From contig NZ_SSXX01000001.1 of NCBI RefSeq assembly GCF_009469615.1, positions 186,001 through 250,000 on the forward strand: a stretch of 64,000 nt of DNA, written 5' to 3'. The notes under the pieces were generated by a model. That model had not been told where the DNA came from, did not search any database, and worked only from the letters and a program-made list of their open reading frames with translations. Every line of letters starts with the position of its first letter. Positions within the stretch are counted from its first letter, which is position 1. Below, piece by piece: positions 1 to 10,534 of this stretch. The stretch comes from Dechloromonas sp. H13 (GTDB lineage Bacteria; Pseudomonadota; Gammaproteobacteria; Burkholderiales; Rhodocyclaceae). The translations under genes were made by a program, and so were the position numbers.

Positions 1-938
1 GCCACCTCGCGCAGGTCCATCGAGAAGCCGGTGGCCGGACGATCGCGCCCGAACGCCTTGCCGGCACCGTCGTAGCGGCCGCCGAGCGCGATCGCCGCCG
101 GATAGCCCGGGCAGTAGGCGGCGAAGACGACGCCGTTGTGATAATGGTAGCCGCGCAGATCGGACAGATCGACCGAAAACGGCAGGTCGGGCGCCGATGC
201 CACGAGATGACGCAGGCCTTCCAGCGCCGCGGCGATCGTCGGCAGGGCCGGCAGCTCGGCGGCGGCGCGCTCGAGTACCTCGACGCCGCCGTAGAGCTGC
301 GGCAGGCGCTGCAGGGCCTCGCGGTACGGCGTAGGCACGTCGGCGCACGCTTCGCAGAGACCCGGCACGTCCTTGGCCTGCAGCAGGCTGAGCACCGTTT
401 CCTCCGATTCCTGCGGCAGCCCGGCCGCTTCGGCCAGGGCGCGGAAAATGCCGACATGGCCGAGGTCGATGCGGCTGACCGGCACCTTGATCCGGGCGAA
501 GGCGCCCGCCATCAGGCGGATCACCGCGAGGTCGGCGGCGATGCCGGCGTGGCCGTATAGCTCGGCGCCGATCTGCACCGGCTCGCGGCTAGCCGAAATC
601 GTCGCCGGCAGGGTGTGCAGCACGCTGTCGCAGTAGCACAGGCGGGTGACGCCGCGGTGGTTGAGCAGATGGGCGTCGATGCGCGCGGTCTGCGGCGTGA
701 TGTCGGCGCGGACGCCCATCGTGCGCCCGGAAAGCTGGTCGACCAGCTTGAAGGTACGCAGCTTGAGATCCTGCCCGGCGCCGGTCAGCAGCGACTCGAG
801 ATATTCGAGCATCGGCGGCATGACGAACTCGAAGCCGTGGCTGCGGAAGTGGTCGAGCAGCGCACGGCGCAGACGCTCGATGCGTTCGGCCTCGGCCGGG
901 AGGGCGTCGGCGATGTATTCGGGTAACAGCCAGTTCAT
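1..938 (-). CDS. hisZ: HisZ, ATP phosphoribosyltransferase regulatory subunit (3' end outside window)
   Basis: HisZ is a catalytically inactive relative of histidyl-tRNA synthetase. It partners the short form of HisG in the first step of histidine synthesis and carries the histidine feedback response. The reading frame is open from ATG 938 to the window edge, about 312 codons. It starts [20 protein letters not shown], has a class-II synthetase-like stretch [13 protein letters not shown], and reaches a [15 protein letters not shown] segment typical of HisZ near position 1. The ATG overlaps the stop of the upstream DUF2065 gene by four bases. Position downstream of hflKC is the usual betaproteobacterial context, where purA normally follows. 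The C-terminus is not visible. Confidence 0.9.
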   Translation of the reverse strand, partial: MNWLLPEYIADALPAEAERIERLRRALLDHFRSHGFEFVMPPMLEYLESLLTGAGQDLKLRTFKLVDQLSGRTMGVRADITPQTARIDAHLLNHRGVTRLCYCDSVLHTLPATISASREPVQIGAELYGHAGIAADLAVIRLMAGAFARIKVPVSRIDLGHVGIFRALAEAAGLPQESEETVLSLLQAKDVPGLCEACADVPTPYREALQRLPQLYGGVEVLERAAAELPALPTIAAALEGLRHLVASAPDLPFSVDLSDLRGYHYHNGVVFAAYCPGYPAAIALGGRYDGAGKAFGRDRPATGFSMDLREV

Positions 939-1120
939 GAAAAGACCATGATCAGGACGAGGCCGACGATCATCGAAGTCAAACCGATGAAACGAATCTG
1001 CCCGTCCGTGAGTTGAACGAGTCGGCGGAAGGTTTCACGCCACGCCGCCGGCGCGATGAAGGGCATGAGGCCTTCGAGCACCAGCATCAGCGCGAAGGCC
1101 AGCAGCAACGTCGAGGTCAT
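935..1120 (-). CDS. DUF2065 small membrane protein
   Basis: A 61-residue protein with two hydrophobic segments (about residues 4-24 and 41-60) around a short polar loop containing [11 protein letters not shown]. This matches the DUF2065 family, small inner-membrane proteins of unknown function found next to hflC in beta- and gammaproteobacteria. It overlaps the hflC stop and the hisZ start by four bases each, so it is almost certainly translated as part of the operon. A role with the HflKC complex is only an inference from neighbourhood. Confidence 0.85.
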   Translation of the reverse strand: MTSTLLLAFALMLVLEGLMPFIAPAAWRETFRRLVQLTDGQIRFIGLTSMIVGLVLIMVFS

Positions 1121-2007
1121 TTGCCTTTGTCGTTCCCGCGCCCGGTGCCCTTCATGTACTTGAAGAAATCGGAATTGGGTTCCACCACGAGCACGTCGCT
1201 CTTGTTCCTGAAACTGCCGCGATAGGCTTCCAGGCTGCGATAGAAGGCGTAGAACTCGGGGTTTTGGCCGAATGCCTGGCCGTAGATGGCGGTCGCCTGG
1301 GCATCGCCCTCGCCCTTGATCTTCTGGGCATCGCGGTAGGCGTTGGCGATGATCACCTCGCGCTGGCGGTCGGCGTCGGCACGAATCTTCTCCGCCTCGG
1401 CCGCGCCTTCCGAGCGCAGTTCGTTGGCCACCCGCTTGCGCTCGGCCTCCATGCGGCGATAGACGGCCTCGCTGACCTCGCTCGGCAGTTCGACCCGCTT
1501 CAGGCGGACGTCGACGATCTGCACGCCGATCTTGCGCGCATCGGCATCGGCCTTGACCCGCATGTCCTCCATGATCCGCTCGCGTTCGCCGGAAATCACG
1601 TCATGCACGGTGCGCTTGCCGAACTCTTCGCGCAGCCCGGCATTCACCGTCTGGTTCAGGCGGGTCTTGGCACGCGCCTCGTCACCGCCGACCGAGATGT
1701 AGTAGAGCTTGGGATCGACGATCCGCCACTTGATGTAGGAATCGACCAGCACGTTCTTCTTCTCGGAGGTGATGAAACGCTCTGGCTCGTTGTTGTCCAG
1801 CGTCAGGATGCGCCGGTCGAAATAGCGGACGTTCTGGATCATCGGGATCTTGAAGTTCAGGCCCGGCTCGGTGATCACCCGCTTGACTTCGCCCAGCTGG
1901 AAGACCAGGGCGTACTGGCGCTGATCGACGGTGAAAATCGACATGGCGACCAGGACCAGCACGGTCACGACGACCGCCGCCAGTAAATTGAATTTCTGAT
2001 TCATCAA
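1117..2007 (-). CDS. hflC: HflC, membrane-anchored prohibitin/SPFH protein
   Basis: HflC forms with HflK a large inner-membrane cage that encloses the FtsH protease and tunes its activity. The 296-residue product has one N-terminal membrane anchor (about residues 7-26), an SPFH/band-7 domain (about 27-190) with the family segment TEPGLNFKIP, and a long charged helical region rich in AEKIRADADRQRE. Length matches family members. It overlaps hflK upstream and the DUF2065 gene downstream by four bases each, indicating tight translational coupling. Confidence 0.96.
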   Translation of the reverse strand: MMNQKFNLLAAVVVTVLVLVAMSIFTVDQRQYALVFQLGEVKRVITEPGLNFKIPMIQNVRYFDRRILTLDNNEPERFITSEKKNVLVDSYIKWRIVDPKLYYISVGGDEARAKTRLNQTVNAGLREEFGKRTVHDVISGERERIMEDMRVKADADARKIGVQIVDVRLKRVELPSEVSEAVYRRMEAERKRVANELRSEGAAEAEKIRADADRQREVIIANAYRDAQKIKGEGDAQATAIYGQAFGQNPEFYAFYRSLEAYRGSFRNKSDVLVVEPNSDFFKYMKGTGRGNDKGK

Positions 2008-3302
2008 CGGGACTCCCGATCACGAGAACGCAGCGACGGCTCGCGCGGACGGCTCTGGTTGCTCAGCGAACTGTCGAGCTGCGGCGGCGATTCGTTGGAG
2101 GTCGGCGCCGCCGTCCTGGCCGCCGCCTGCGGCGCCGTGCCGGCATCCGCGGCGGCGGGCGCCGCGGCAACCGCGCCGGCCCCCTGCATCAGCTTGTCGA
2201 GCGGCAGATAGAGCAGATTGCCCTGTCCCTTGGCATCGACCATGACCTTGCTGGTGTTCGCGTAGATCTGCTGCATGGTTTCCAGATACATGCGCTGGCG
2301 GGTCACTTCCGGCGCCTTGGCATATTCGGTCTGCACCTGCTTGAAGCGCGAGGCATCGCCTTCGGCCGTCGAGATCACGCGCTGCTTGTGGCCGCTGGCT
2401 TCTTCCATCAGGCGCGCCGCGGTGCCCTTGGCCTTGGGAATCACGTCGTTGGCGTAGGCCTGGCCTTCGTTCTTCTGGCGCTCGCGATCCTGGCCGGCCT
2501 TGACCGCGTCGTCGAAGGCCGCCTGCACTTGTTCCGGCGGCTGGGCGTTCTGCATCGTGACCTTGGAAATCAGGATGCCGCTGTTGTAGCGGTCGAGGAT
2601 CTCCTGCATCAGCTTGGCGGCCTGGGCGGCGATCTGCTCGCGGCCTTCGTAGAGAACGAAGTCCATCCGGCTCTTGCCGACGATCTCGCGCACCGCGGTT
2701 TCGGCGGCGCCCATCACCGCATCGTCGGGATGGCGGTTGTTGAACAGGTAGTCGCTCGGATCGTTGAGGAAATACTGCACCGCGAACTGGATGTTCACGA
2801 TGTTCTCGTCATCGGTCAGCATCAGCGCCTCGCGCAGCACCTTGTTGCGCTCGCTGCCGCGATAGCCGATCTCGATGGTGCGTACACCGGTCAGGTTGAC
2901 CAGGTCGACCGACTGGATCGGATACGGCAGGCGCCAGCGCAGGCCGGGCTCGGTCGTTTCCTTGTACTTGCCGAACTGCAGCACGATGCCGCGCTGCGAG
3001 GCATCGACGATATAGAAACCGGAAGCGAGCCAGACGATGAAGGCGAGCGCGACAAGCAGGCCGACGCCGCCGCCGAGGAATTTCGGATTGAGGTCGATCT
3101 GCGGCAGGCGCGGACCGTCGCCGCCGCCCCCGTTGTTGCCACCGCCGCCGCCCTTCTTGCCGAACATGCCGTTCAGCTTGCGGTTGAAGTCGCGCCACAG
3201 CTCTTCGAGGTCGGGCGGCCCCTGGTTCGGCCGGCGCGGGCCACCGGGCTTGTCGCCGTCGCCTTCGCCGCGGTTACCCCACTGCGGGTCGTTGAGTGAC
3301 AT
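2004..3302 (-). CDS. hflK: HflK, membrane-anchored prohibitin/SPFH protein
   Basis: HflK is the partner of HflC in the FtsH-modulating membrane complex. The 432-residue protein begins MSLNDPQWGNRGEGD, has a Gly/Asn-rich cytoplasmic N-terminus, one membrane span (about residues 83-102), an SPFH domain, a helical AEGDASRFKQV region, and an Ala/Pro/Ser-rich C-terminal tail. I chose ATG 3302 over an upstream in-frame ATG at 3326 because AGGA lies about six bases before it and the conserved N-terminus begins there. It lies 36 bases downstream of hflX. Confidence 0.95.
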   Translation of the reverse strand: MSLNDPQWGNRGEGDGDKPGGPRRPNQGPPDLEELWRDFNRKLNGMFGKKGGGGGNNGGGGDGPRLPQIDLNPKFLGGGVGLLVALAFIVWLASGFYIVDASQRGIVLQFGKYKETTEPGLRWRLPYPIQSVDLVNLTGVRTIEIGYRGSERNKVLREALMLTDDENIVNIQFAVQYFLNDPSDYLFNNRHPDDAVMGAAETAVREIVGKSRMDFVLYEGREQIAAQAAKLMQEILDRYNSGILISKVTMQNAQPPEQVQAAFDDAVKAGQDRERQKNEGQAYANDVIPKAKGTAARLMEEASGHKQRVISTAEGDASRFKQVQTEYAKAPEVTRQRMYLETMQQIYANTSKVMVDAKGQGNLLYLPLDKLMQGAGAVAAAPAAADAGTAPQAAARTAAPTSNESPPQLDSSLSNQSRPREPSLRSRDRESR

Positions 3303-3338
3303 GAAAATTCCTAGGGTCGGGATCATGTAGGTCGGGGA

Positions 3339-4493
3339 TCAGTTTATGTAGTCTGGTTGTGCTTCGCGCGCGGATGCCGCCAATGCCGCCCGGCGGTTCT
3401 CGGCCTTGCTGCAGGCATATTCGGCAAGGGCTTCGCGCAGCAGATCGAGCCCCTCGCCTGACCGCGCACTGACGCGAACGCGCGCGATATTACCATATTC
3501 GTCCCGCTCGACTCCCGGCGCCGCCTCGGTCAGGTCGATCTTGTTCCAGACGATCACCTGGCGGAGGTCGTGGGCGCCGATCTCGGCGAGGACCTTGTCG
3601 ACCTCGGCCATCTGCTCGTCGCGGGCGTGGCTGGCGCTGTCGACCACGTGCAGCAGCACGTCGGCGTCGATCGCCGCCTCCAGCGTGGCATGAAAGGCGT
3701 CGACCAGCGAGTGCGGCAGATCGCGGATGAAGCCGACGGTGTCAGAAATGACGATGTTGCCGGCGCCTTCGATCCACAGCTTGCGCGAGGTGGTGTCAAG
3801 CGTCGCGAATAGCTTGTCGGCGGCATAGACGCCGGCGTGCGTCAGCGCGTTGAACAGCGTCGACTTGCCGGCGTTGGTATAGCCGACCAGCGAAACGTTG
3901 AGGACGTCGCCGCGCATCCGCGCCTTGCGCTGCACGCCACGCTGGCGGGAGAGCTTGTCCAGTCGCTCCTTGAGCAGCTTGACGCGATTGCCGAGCAGCC
4001 GGCGGTCGGTTTCCAGCTGCTTTTCGCCGGGACCGCGCATGCCGATGCCGCCACGCTGCCGCTCGAGGTGTGTCCAGCCGCGGACCAGCCGCGTGGACAG
4101 ATGTTCGAGCTGGGCAAGTTCGACCTGCAGCTTGCCCTCGGCGCTGGCGGCGCGCAGGGCGAAGATGTCGAGAATCAGGCTGGTCCGGTCAATCACGCGA
4201 CATTTGAGTTCGCGTTCGAGGTTGCGTTCCTGGGCCGGCGACAGTTCGTGGTTGAAAATCACCAGGTCGGCTTCGCCGGCTGCCAGCATGGCGGCGATTT
4301 CCTGCACCTTGCCCTTGCCGGCGAAGGTCTTCGGATCGGGACTGTGGCGCCGTCCCGACACTTCGGCGACGACCACCCCGCCGGCCGATTCGGCCAGCAG
4401 GCGCACCTCTTCCAACTGATCCTCAAGATCGGGCTGACCGAAGTCGAGCTGAACGATCACCGCGCGTTCGCCGGCGGCGGGTCGTTCAGTCAT
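3339..4493 (-). CDS. hflX: HflX, ribosome-associated GTPase
   Basis: HflX is a GTPase that binds and splits stalled ribosomes, for example under heat stress. The 384-residue product has the N-terminal HflX domain with GKGKVQEI and GPGEKQLETDRR segments, then a G domain with P-loop GYTNAGKST (about residues 203-211), DTVGFIRDLP (G3) and NKID (G4). The C-terminal extension is short. The order hfq-hflX-hflK-hflC matches the widespread proteobacterial operon. Confidence 0.96.
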   Translation of the reverse strand: MTERPAAGERAVIVQLDFGQPDLEDQLEEVRLLAESAGGVVVAEVSGRRHSPDPKTFAGKGKVQEIAAMLAAGEADLVIFNHELSPAQERNLERELKCRVIDRTSLILDIFALRAASAEGKLQVELAQLEHLSTRLVRGWTHLERQRGGIGMRGPGEKQLETDRRLLGNRVKLLKERLDKLSRQRGVQRKARMRGDVLNVSLVGYTNAGKSTLFNALTHAGVYAADKLFATLDTTSRKLWIEGAGNIVISDTVGFIRDLPHSLVDAFHATLEAAIDADVLLHVVDSASHARDEQMAEVDKVLAEIGAHDLRQVIVWNKIDLTEAAPGVERDEYGNIARVRVSARSGEGLDLLREALAEYACSKAENRRAALAASAREAQPDYIN

Positions 4494-4556
4494 GGGCTTT
4501 TCCTGGCTTGGGAAGCATTGGCCCGCCAGGCCAGCGGGCCGGAGAGCAAGCGCTTA

Positions 4557-4793
4557 TTATTCCGCCGCCTGTTCTTGCTGGAGGTTGACCGGGCGCGCCG
4601 GAACCACCGTCGAGATGGCGTGTTTGTACACCATCTGGGTAACCGTGTTCTTCAGCAGTACGACGTACTGGTCGAAGGATTCAACCTGGCCCTGCAATTT
4701 GATCCCGTTCACCAGGTAGATCGAGACGGGAACATGCTCGCGACGGAGCGCGTTGAGGAAGGGGTCTTGTAAGAGTTGCCCTTTGTTGCTCAT
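4557..4793 (-). CDS. hfq: Hfq, RNA chaperone
   Basis: Hfq is the hexameric Sm-like RNA chaperone that pairs small RNAs with mRNAs. The 78-residue product starts [19 protein letters not shown] and has Sm1 ([20 protein letters not shown]) and Sm2 ([10 protein letters not shown]) motifs, with a short Gln/Ala C-terminal tail. I chose ATG 4793 because the family N-terminus starts there and GGAG lies a few bases upstream; in-frame starts further upstream add unrelated residues. It lies 78 bases after der. Confidence 0.97.
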   Translation of the reverse strand: MSNKGQLLQDPFLNALRREHVPVSIYLVNGIKLQGQVESFDQYVVLLKNTVTQMVYKHAISTVVPARPVNLQQEQAAE

Positions 4794-4871
4794 GGTGTGG
4801 AGCTCCATGTGTGTTGTTATGAGTTGTCTAATGTACCGAAAATTGCTGCAGGGCGCCAAAATATTTGCGCT

Positions 4872-6203
4872 TTATTTCCTGTCCTTGTCAGCAAACGGAT
4901 TCTTGCTGGTGACGAACTGGATACGCAACGGCGTGCCCTGCAGTTTGAAGGCTTCGCGGAAGGTATGTTCCAGATAGCGACAGTAGCTGTCGGTAATCTT
5001 GTCGACGGCATTGCCGTGGACGACGATGATAGGCGGGTTGGAACCGCCTTGGTGCGCGTAGCGCGGCTTCGGCCGGAATACCCCGTGCTTGGGCGGCGCC
5101 TGGCGGGCCACGGCGTCGGCCAGTACGCGGGCCAGGCGCGGCGTCGACATCTTGGTCATGGCTGCCGCGTAAGCGGCGTCGACCGAGCGGAACAGCGCCG
5201 GCAGGCCGATGTTGTCGCGCGCCGAAATGAAGTGGAACTTGGCGAAGTCGAGGAATTTCAGCTTGCGCTGGAGGGTGAGGCGGGTCTGTTCGCGCGTGTA
5301 GGCGTCGAGCCCGTCCCACTTGTTGACCGCGACCACCAGCGCGCGGCCGGACTGCACGATGAAATCGGCGATGTGGGCGTCCTGCTCGGAAACGTCGGCC
5401 TGGGCGTCCACCATCAGGATGACCACGTTGGCATCCTCGATCGCCTTCAGCGTCTTGACCACCGAGAATTTCTCGATCGACTCGAATACCTTGCCGCGCT
5501 TGCGCATGCCGGCGGTATCGACCAGCACGTATTTCCTGCCCCCGCGCTCGAAGTCGATCTCGATCGAATCGCGCGTGGTGCCCGGGGCGTCGAAGGCGAT
5601 GACGCGCTCTTCGCCGAGCAGCGTGTTGATCAGCGTCGATTTGCCGACGTTCGGGCGGCCGACGATGGCGACGCGCACGGCGTCGGATTTCTCTTCTTCC
5701 TCTTCCGGCTCCGGGAACGCTGCGAGGGCCAGGTCGACCAGCCCGCGCACGCCTTCGCCGTGCGCCGACGAGATGGCGTTCGGCTCGCCGAGCCCGAGTT
5801 CGTGGAACTCCGCCTCGACCATGCCGGAATTCATGCCTTCCGCCTTGTTGACCGCAACGAACACCGGCCGCGCCAGGCGCCGCAGCTTGTTGGCGATTTC
5901 CTTGTCGTGCGGCGTGATGCCGGTCCGGGCGTCGACGACGAAAATGACCGCGTCGGCCTCGGCGATCGCCTGCTCGGTCTGGCGCGCCATTTCGTGCAGG
6001 ATGCCGTCCTTGACCAGCGGCTCGAAACCGCCGGTATCGACCACCAGGTAAGGCTTGCGCCCCAGCTTGCCATGCCCGTAGTGGCGGTCGCGCGTCAGGC
6101 CGGGGAGGTCGGCGACGATGGCGTCGCGCGAGCGCGTCAGGCGGTTGAACAGCGTCGATTTGCCGACATTCGGGCGACCGACCAGGACCAGGGTAGGTTT
6201 CAT
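4872..6203 (-). CDS. der: Der (EngA), double-GTPase ribosome assembly factor
   Basis: Der is an essential GTPase with two tandem G domains that matures the 50S subunit. The 443-residue product has a first P-loop GRPNVGKST at residues 9-17, a second identical P-loop near residue 181, DTGG and DTAG G3 motifs, NKAE and NKWD G4 motifs, and the C-terminal KH-like domain ending [10 protein letters not shown]. An acidic EPEEEEEK linker separates the G domains. The ATG overlaps the bamB stop by four bases. Confidence 0.97.
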   Translation of the reverse strand: MKPTLVLVGRPNVGKSTLFNRLTRSRDAIVADLPGLTRDRHYGHGKLGRKPYLVVDTGGFEPLVKDGILHEMARQTEQAIAEADAVIFVVDARTGITPHDKEIANKLRRLARPVFVAVNKAEGMNSGMVEAEFHELGLGEPNAISSAHGEGVRGLVDLALAAFPEPEEEEEKSDAVRVAIVGRPNVGKSTLINTLLGEERVIAFDAPGTTRDSIEIDFERGGRKYVLVDTAGMRKRGKVFESIEKFSVVKTLKAIEDANVVILMVDAQADVSEQDAHIADFIVQSGRALVVAVNKWDGLDAYTREQTRLTLQRKLKFLDFAKFHFISARDNIGLPALFRSVDAAYAAAMTKMSTPRLARVLADAVARQAPPKHGVFRPKPRYAHQGGSNPPIIVVHGNAVDKITDSYCRYLEHTFREAFKLQGTPLRIQFVTSKNPFADKDRK

Positions 6204-7363
6204 CGGGCCTCGATCGCGCTGACGGTGCCGCCGCTGGTCTGCACCAGGAAGCCCGCGCCGAGCGCCTGAACCGGCGTGCGCACCGGCGTGCCGTCGATCT
6301 TCTGGCGCGCCACGAAGCCGCCATCCTCGCGCGACAGGAAATGGACAATGCCTTCGCCATCGGCCACCGCCACCACGCCGCGCTGGACGGCCGGACCGGA
6401 GACGCGGCGATTGAGCAGCTTGTCCTGCTTCCACATGCTGCTGCCGGAATTGCGGTCGAGCGCATGGACGGCGCCGCGATCGTCGGTCACGAACAGGTAG
6501 CGGTTGTCGAGCGCCAGGCCGGCGGCCGACGAAATGTCGCGCGCCCACATCTGCGCACCGCCCTGCGACATGTCGAAACAGGCGATCCGGCCCTGGAAGG
6601 CGACCGCGCAGATCATCCGTCCGTCGATCACCGGCACGGTGACGACATCCGCCACGCGATCCAGTTCGGTCGCGCCCTTGGGCGAGGCGATCGGCCCTTC
6701 CCAGACCGGCGAGCCGTTCTGCATCGCCAAGGCGACCAGCTTGCCGCCCGGGAAACCGACGAAGACGAACTTGTCGGCGAAGACCGGCGGCGCCGAACTG
6801 CGTAGCGAGAGCGGCGGCGTCGCCCGCTGATAGATCCACTTGCGCGTGCCGTCGCCGGCATCGAGCAGCACCACGCGGTTGTCGCCACTCTTGACGACGA
6901 CACCGTCGGAACCGACCGCCGGCGCCGCCAGCACTTCGCTGGTCACCTTGCCCTGCCACAGCGGCCTGCCATCCTCGGCGGAAAAGGCCAGCACGTCGCC
7001 CTTGGCGGTACCGACGACGACCAGCCGTGAATCGGCGCCGACGCCGGCCGACAGCGGCTGCTCCGCCTTGATCGACCATTGCGCGCGACCATCGACCAGC
7101 TTGCTCAGCGCACCGTCGCGGCTGGCGACATAGACCGCCGAACCGACTACGGCCGGCGTGAAGGTGTAGTCGCCGGCCTTGCCGATGCTGGCCGACCACT
7201 GGTCGCGGACGTCGATGCTCGTGGTGATCGGCGTCAGCGGGGTCATCTTGGGCCCCGACGAGGAGAACGGGTTGATCTTGTCGACGGCGTCGGACATCGT
7301 CGAACAGCCGGCGACGACCAGGCTGGCGGCGGCCAGCAGCGGCAGGATGCGTTGCCCCATCAT
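6200..7363 (-). CDS. bamB: BamB, outer-membrane assembly lipoprotein
   Basis: BamB is a beta-propeller lipoprotein of the BAM complex that inserts outer-membrane proteins. The 387-residue product has a lipoprotein signal with lipobox VVAGC (Cys20) and repeated PQQ-like blades such as [19 protein letters not shown] and NGSPVWEGP. The start at 7363 overlaps the upstream yfgM stop by four bases; a second ATG lies directly after it at 7360. The yfgM-bamB-der order is conserved in proteobacteria. Confidence 0.95.
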   Translation of the reverse strand: MMGQRILPLLAAASLVVAGCSTMSDAVDKINPFSSSGPKMTPLTPITTSIDVRDQWSASIGKAGDYTFTPAVVGSAVYVASRDGALSKLVDGRAQWSIKAEQPLSAGVGADSRLVVVGTAKGDVLAFSAEDGRPLWQGKVTSEVLAAPAVGSDGVVVKSGDNRVVLLDAGDGTRKWIYQRATPPLSLRSSAPPVFADKFVFVGFPGGKLVALAMQNGSPVWEGPIASPKGATELDRVADVVTVPVIDGRMICAVAFQGRIACFDMSQGGAQMWARDISSAAGLALDNRYLFVTDDRGAVHALDRNSGSSMWKQDKLLNRRVSGPAVQRGVVAVADGEGIVHFLSREDGGFVARQKIDGTPVRTPVQALGAGFLVQTSGGTVSAIEAR

Positions 7364-8010
7364 GCTGCCTCGCCCAGGTTGTCGAGCTTCTGGCGCAGCA
7401 GTTCGCGCCCGGCACCGCCACCCCGGGCGGTCCGCGCCTCGCCCTTGTCCAGCGCCGCCTTGTAGGCGGCCCGCGCTTCCGGCGCCTTGCCCTGGGCCGC
7501 CAGCACGTCGCCCTTGAGCTCCAGGAAGCGGGCATCGAAAGCGGCGGCATGGCCGGCCTCCAGCTGCTTCAGCGCCTCGTCGTAGGCCTTCTCGTCGAGC
7601 AGCACGGCGGCCAGGCGCAGGCGGGCCAGATCCTTGACTTCGTCCTTGGCATTGTCGGCCGCCCAGGTCAGCTGCGCCTTGGCGGTCTTCAGGTCGCCGG
7701 CGTCGAACGACTGGCGCGCCGCGACCAGCGCGCCCAGCCAGGCATAGGTGGTGCCGCCGAACTTCTCGGCGAGTTCGCCGGCCGCCGACTTGACCTTCTG
7801 GCCGTCGCGCATCGCCGCGGCCTGCTCCAGCACGCCGTAGATGGCCGAGGCCTGGCCCGCCTGGCTGCGCTGGTGCCAGTTCCAGCCCTGCCAGCCGATG
7901 ACGCCGATCGACGCGGCAACGACGACCCCGGTCACGAGGTTGCCGTACATCTTCCACCAGGTTTTCAGCGTGTCTATCTGTTCCTGTTCTTCGAGGTCGT
8001 AGTGAGCCAT
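7360..8010 (-). CDS. yfgM: YfgM-type membrane-anchored TPR protein
   Basis: YfgM-family proteins are inner-membrane proteins with a periplasmic TPR-like domain that associate with SecYEG and periplasmic chaperones in E. coli. The 216-residue product has a short acidic cytoplasmic start ([19 protein letters not shown]), one membrane span (about residues 23-43), and helical repeats rich in Ala and Leu. It sits between hisS (4-base gap) and bamB (4-base overlap), the standard place for this gene. Confidence 0.9.
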   Translation of the reverse strand: MAHYDLEEQEQIDTLKTWWKMYGNLVTGVVVAASIGVIGWQGWNWHQRSQAGQASAIYGVLEQAAAMRDGQKVKSAAGELAEKFGGTTYAWLGALVAARQSFDAGDLKTAKAQLTWAADNAKDEVKDLARLRLAAVLLDEKAYDEALKQLEAGHAAAFDARFLELKGDVLAAQGKAPEARAAYKAALDKGEARTARGGGAGRELLRQKLDNLGEAA

Positions 8011-8014
8011 GCGC

Positions 8015-9304
8015 TTATTCCTCTTCGTCCGAATCGATCAATTGTCCGATGATGGCTTCCGCCAGGTCATCCACTTTCAGTTTCAGCTGCGCCGCGCCTT
8101 CCTCGCGCAGCGGCTTGAGCTGGGCTTCGCCGGTGGCCGCCTCGTCGTCGCCGATGATCACGGCGAAGGTGGCGCCGCTGCCGTCAGCCTTCTTCATCTG
8201 CGACTTGAAGCTGCCTCCGCCGCAATGCAGCAGCACGGAAATCCCCTGGTCGCGCAAGCCTTCGGCGACACGGAAGGCGAGGCGCGAGGCGGCGTCGCCC
8301 TGGTGCACGACATAGACATCAGGCGCCGGGGCGGCAGGCGCTCCGCCAGCATCGCTGATCAACGCGATCAGGCGCTCGATGCCCATGGCGAAGCCGCAGG
8401 CCGGCGCCGGCTTGCCGCCGAGCTGGCCGACCAGGCCGTCGTAGCGGCCGCCGGCACAGACCGTGCCCTGCGCGCCGAGGCGATCGGTGACCCACTCGAA
8501 GACCGTCAGGTTGTAGTAATCCAGCCCGCGCACCAGGCGCGGATTGATGGTGAAGGGCACGCCGGCGTCGCGCAGCACGCGCTGGACACCCTCGAAATGG
8601 GCGAGCGATTCGGCGCCGAGATAGTCGATCAGCTTGGGCGCAGCGGCGCACAGTTCCTGCAGCGCCGGATTCTTGGTGTCGAGGATGCGCAGCGGGTTGG
8701 TGTACAGGCGGCGCTTGCCGTCCTCGTCGAGCAGTTCGGCATGTTCCTCGAAATACGAAATCAGCGCCGCGCGATGCTGGGCGCGCTCTTCCGGCTGGCC
8801 GAGACTGTTGAGCTGGAGCTCGATGCCGTCGAGCCCGAGGTCGGCCCACAGGCGGGCGCTCATCAGGATCATTTCGGCGTCGATGTCGGGACCGGCATAG
8901 CCGAGGGCCTCGACGCCGACCTGGTGGAACTGCCGGTAACGCCCCTTCTGCGGCCGCTCATGGCGGTACATCTGGCCGATGTAGTAGAGGCGCTGCGGCT
9001 GGCGGGCGATCAGGTTGTGCTGGATCACGGCGCGCACGCAGCCGGCCGTGCCTTCCGGGCGCAGAGTCAGCGGTTCGCCGTTGAGGCTGTCGATGAAGGA
9101 ATACATTTCCTTCTCGACGATGTCGGTGACTTCGCCGATGGCACGCTTGAAGAGCGGCGTCGGCTCGACGATGGGCAGGCGGATCGGCCGGTAGCCGTAG
9201 GCCTTCAGCCACGAACGGATGGTGTCCTCGAACAGTTCCCAGAATTCGGCTTCGTCGGGCAGGATATCGTTCATCCCGCGCACGGCTTGCAGCGTCTGAC
9301 TCAT
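8015..9304 (-). CDS. hisS: Histidyl-tRNA synthetase
   Basis: HisS charges tRNA-His. The 429-residue product begins [18 protein letters not shown] and shows class-II motif 2 ([13 protein letters not shown]), the histidine-binding signature [13 protein letters not shown], motif 3 ([12 protein letters not shown]) and the C-terminal anticodon-binding domain. The ATG at 9304 overlaps the ispG stop by four bases, which settles the start against longer in-frame extensions. The paralogue hisZ lies 7 kb downstream on the same strand. Confidence 0.97.
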   Translation of the reverse strand: MSQTLQAVRGMNDILPDEAEFWELFEDTIRSWLKAYGYRPIRLPIVEPTPLFKRAIGEVTDIVEKEMYSFIDSLNGEPLTLRPEGTAGCVRAVIQHNLIARQPQRLYYIGQMYRHERPQKGRYRQFHQVGVEALGYAGPDIDAEMILMSARLWADLGLDGIELQLNSLGQPEERAQHRAALISYFEEHAELLDEDGKRRLYTNPLRILDTKNPALQELCAAAPKLIDYLGAESLAHFEGVQRVLRDAGVPFTINPRLVRGLDYYNLTVFEWVTDRLGAQGTVCAGGRYDGLVGQLGGKPAPACGFAMGIERLIALISDAGGAPAAPAPDVYVVHQGDAASRLAFRVAEGLRDQGISVLLHCGGGSFKSQMKKADGSGATFAVIIGDDEAATGEAQLKPLREEGAAQLKLKVDDLAEAIIGQLIDSDEEE

Positions 9305-10530
9305 GCTTGCAGTTTCTTCTTGTAGGTGCGCTGGACGTAGCGCTCGATGATGTCCTTGAATTCGGCGGCGATGTGGTCGCCCTTGAGCGTGACGGTTTTC
9401 TGGCCGTCCTCGTAAACCGGCGCCGACGGCGCTTCGCCGGTGCCCGGCAGCGAGATGCCGATGTTGGCGTGCTTCGATTCGCCGGGGCCATTGACGATGC
9501 AGCCCATGACGGCCAGCGTCATGTTCTCGGCGCCGTCGTAATGCAGCTTCCATTCCGGCATTTTCGCGCGGACGAAATCCTGCACCTCGCCAGCCAGTTC
9601 CTGGAAGAAGGTCGACGTCGTCCGCCCGCAACCCGGGCAGGCCGCGACCATCGGCGTGAAGGCGCGCAGGCCCATGGTCTGCAGGATTTCCTGCCCGACG
9701 ATGACTTCCTGGCTGCGCGAGCCGCCGGGTTCCGGCGTCAGTGAAATACGGATGGTGTCGCCGATGCCTTCCTGCAGCAGCACCGACAATGCCGCGGTCG
9801 ACGCGACGATGCCCTTGGAGCCCATGCCTGCCTCGGTCAGGCCGAGGTGCAGCGCGTAGTCGGCACGCTTCGACAATTCGCGGTAGATGGCGATCAGGTC
9901 CTGCACGCTCGACACCTTGCAGGAGAGGATGATCTTGTCGCCTGCCAGCCCTACTTCCTCGGCCTTGGCCGCCGACTCGAGCGCCGAGGTGACCATCGCC
10001 TGGCGCATGATCTCGGTCGCGTCGAGCGGCTGCGGTCGACGCGAATTTTCATCCATTATTCGCGCCAGCAGATCCTGGTCGAGGCTGCCCCAGTTGACGC
10101 CGATGCGTACCGGCTTGTCGTACTTGCAGGCCAGCTCGACCATCTGCGCGAACTGCTCGTCCTTCTTGCGGCCGAAGCCGACGTTGCCGGGGTTGATGCG
10201 GTACTTGGCGAGCGCCTCGGCGCAGGCCGGGTGCTCGGTCAGCAGGCGATGGCCGTTGTAGTGGAAGTCGCCGATCAGCGGCACGGCGCAGTTCATGCGG
10301 TCGAGATGCTCGCGGATCTTCGGCACGGCCGCCGCCGCTTCCGGCGAGTTGACCGTGATGCGCACCAGTTCCGAGCCGGCGCGCGCCAGTTCGGCGCACT
10401 GGATGGCGGTCGCCAGGAAATCGGCGGTGTCGGTATTGGTCATCGACTGCACGACGACCGGCGCATCGCCGCCGATTTTCACGTGGCCGATCAGGCAACT
10501 GCGCGTCAGGCGCTTGGCAACAGCACTCAA
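9301..10530 (-). CDS. ispG: IspG (GcpE), HMBPP synthase
   Basis: IspG is the 4Fe-4S enzyme that converts methylerythritol cyclodiphosphate to HMBPP in the MEP isoprenoid pathway. The 409-residue product has the N-terminal TIM-barrel ([26 protein letters not shown]) and the C-terminal cluster ligands in CPGCGR and [10 protein letters not shown]. The length fits the proteobacterial form. The dispersed motif discussed in the findings occurs inside the gene at 10031-10040, in a loop segment [11 protein letters not shown]. Confidence 0.97.
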   Translation of the reverse strand: MSAVAKRLTRSCLIGHVKIGGDAPVVVQSMTNTDTADFLATAIQCAELARAGSELVRITVNSPEAAAAVPKIREHLDRMNCAVPLIGDFHYNGHRLLTEHPACAEALAKYRINPGNVGFGRKKDEQFAQMVELACKYDKPVRIGVNWGSLDQDLLARIMDENSRRPQPLDATEIMRQAMVTSALESAAKAEEVGLAGDKIILSCKVSSVQDLIAIYRELSKRADYALHLGLTEAGMGSKGIVASTAALSVLLQEGIGDTIRISLTPEPGGSRSQEVIVGQEILQTMGLRAFTPMVAACPGCGRTTSTFFQELAGEVQDFVRAKMPEWKLHYDGAENMTLAVMGCIVNGPGESKHANIGISLPGTGEAPSAPVYEDGQKTVTLKGDHIAAEFKDIIERYVQRTYKKKLQA

Positions 10531-10534
10531 AAAA

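Noticed and set aside
4776..6269. 497-codon plus-strand open frame opposite der
   Set aside because: Antisense of der, with no domain and no ribosome site.
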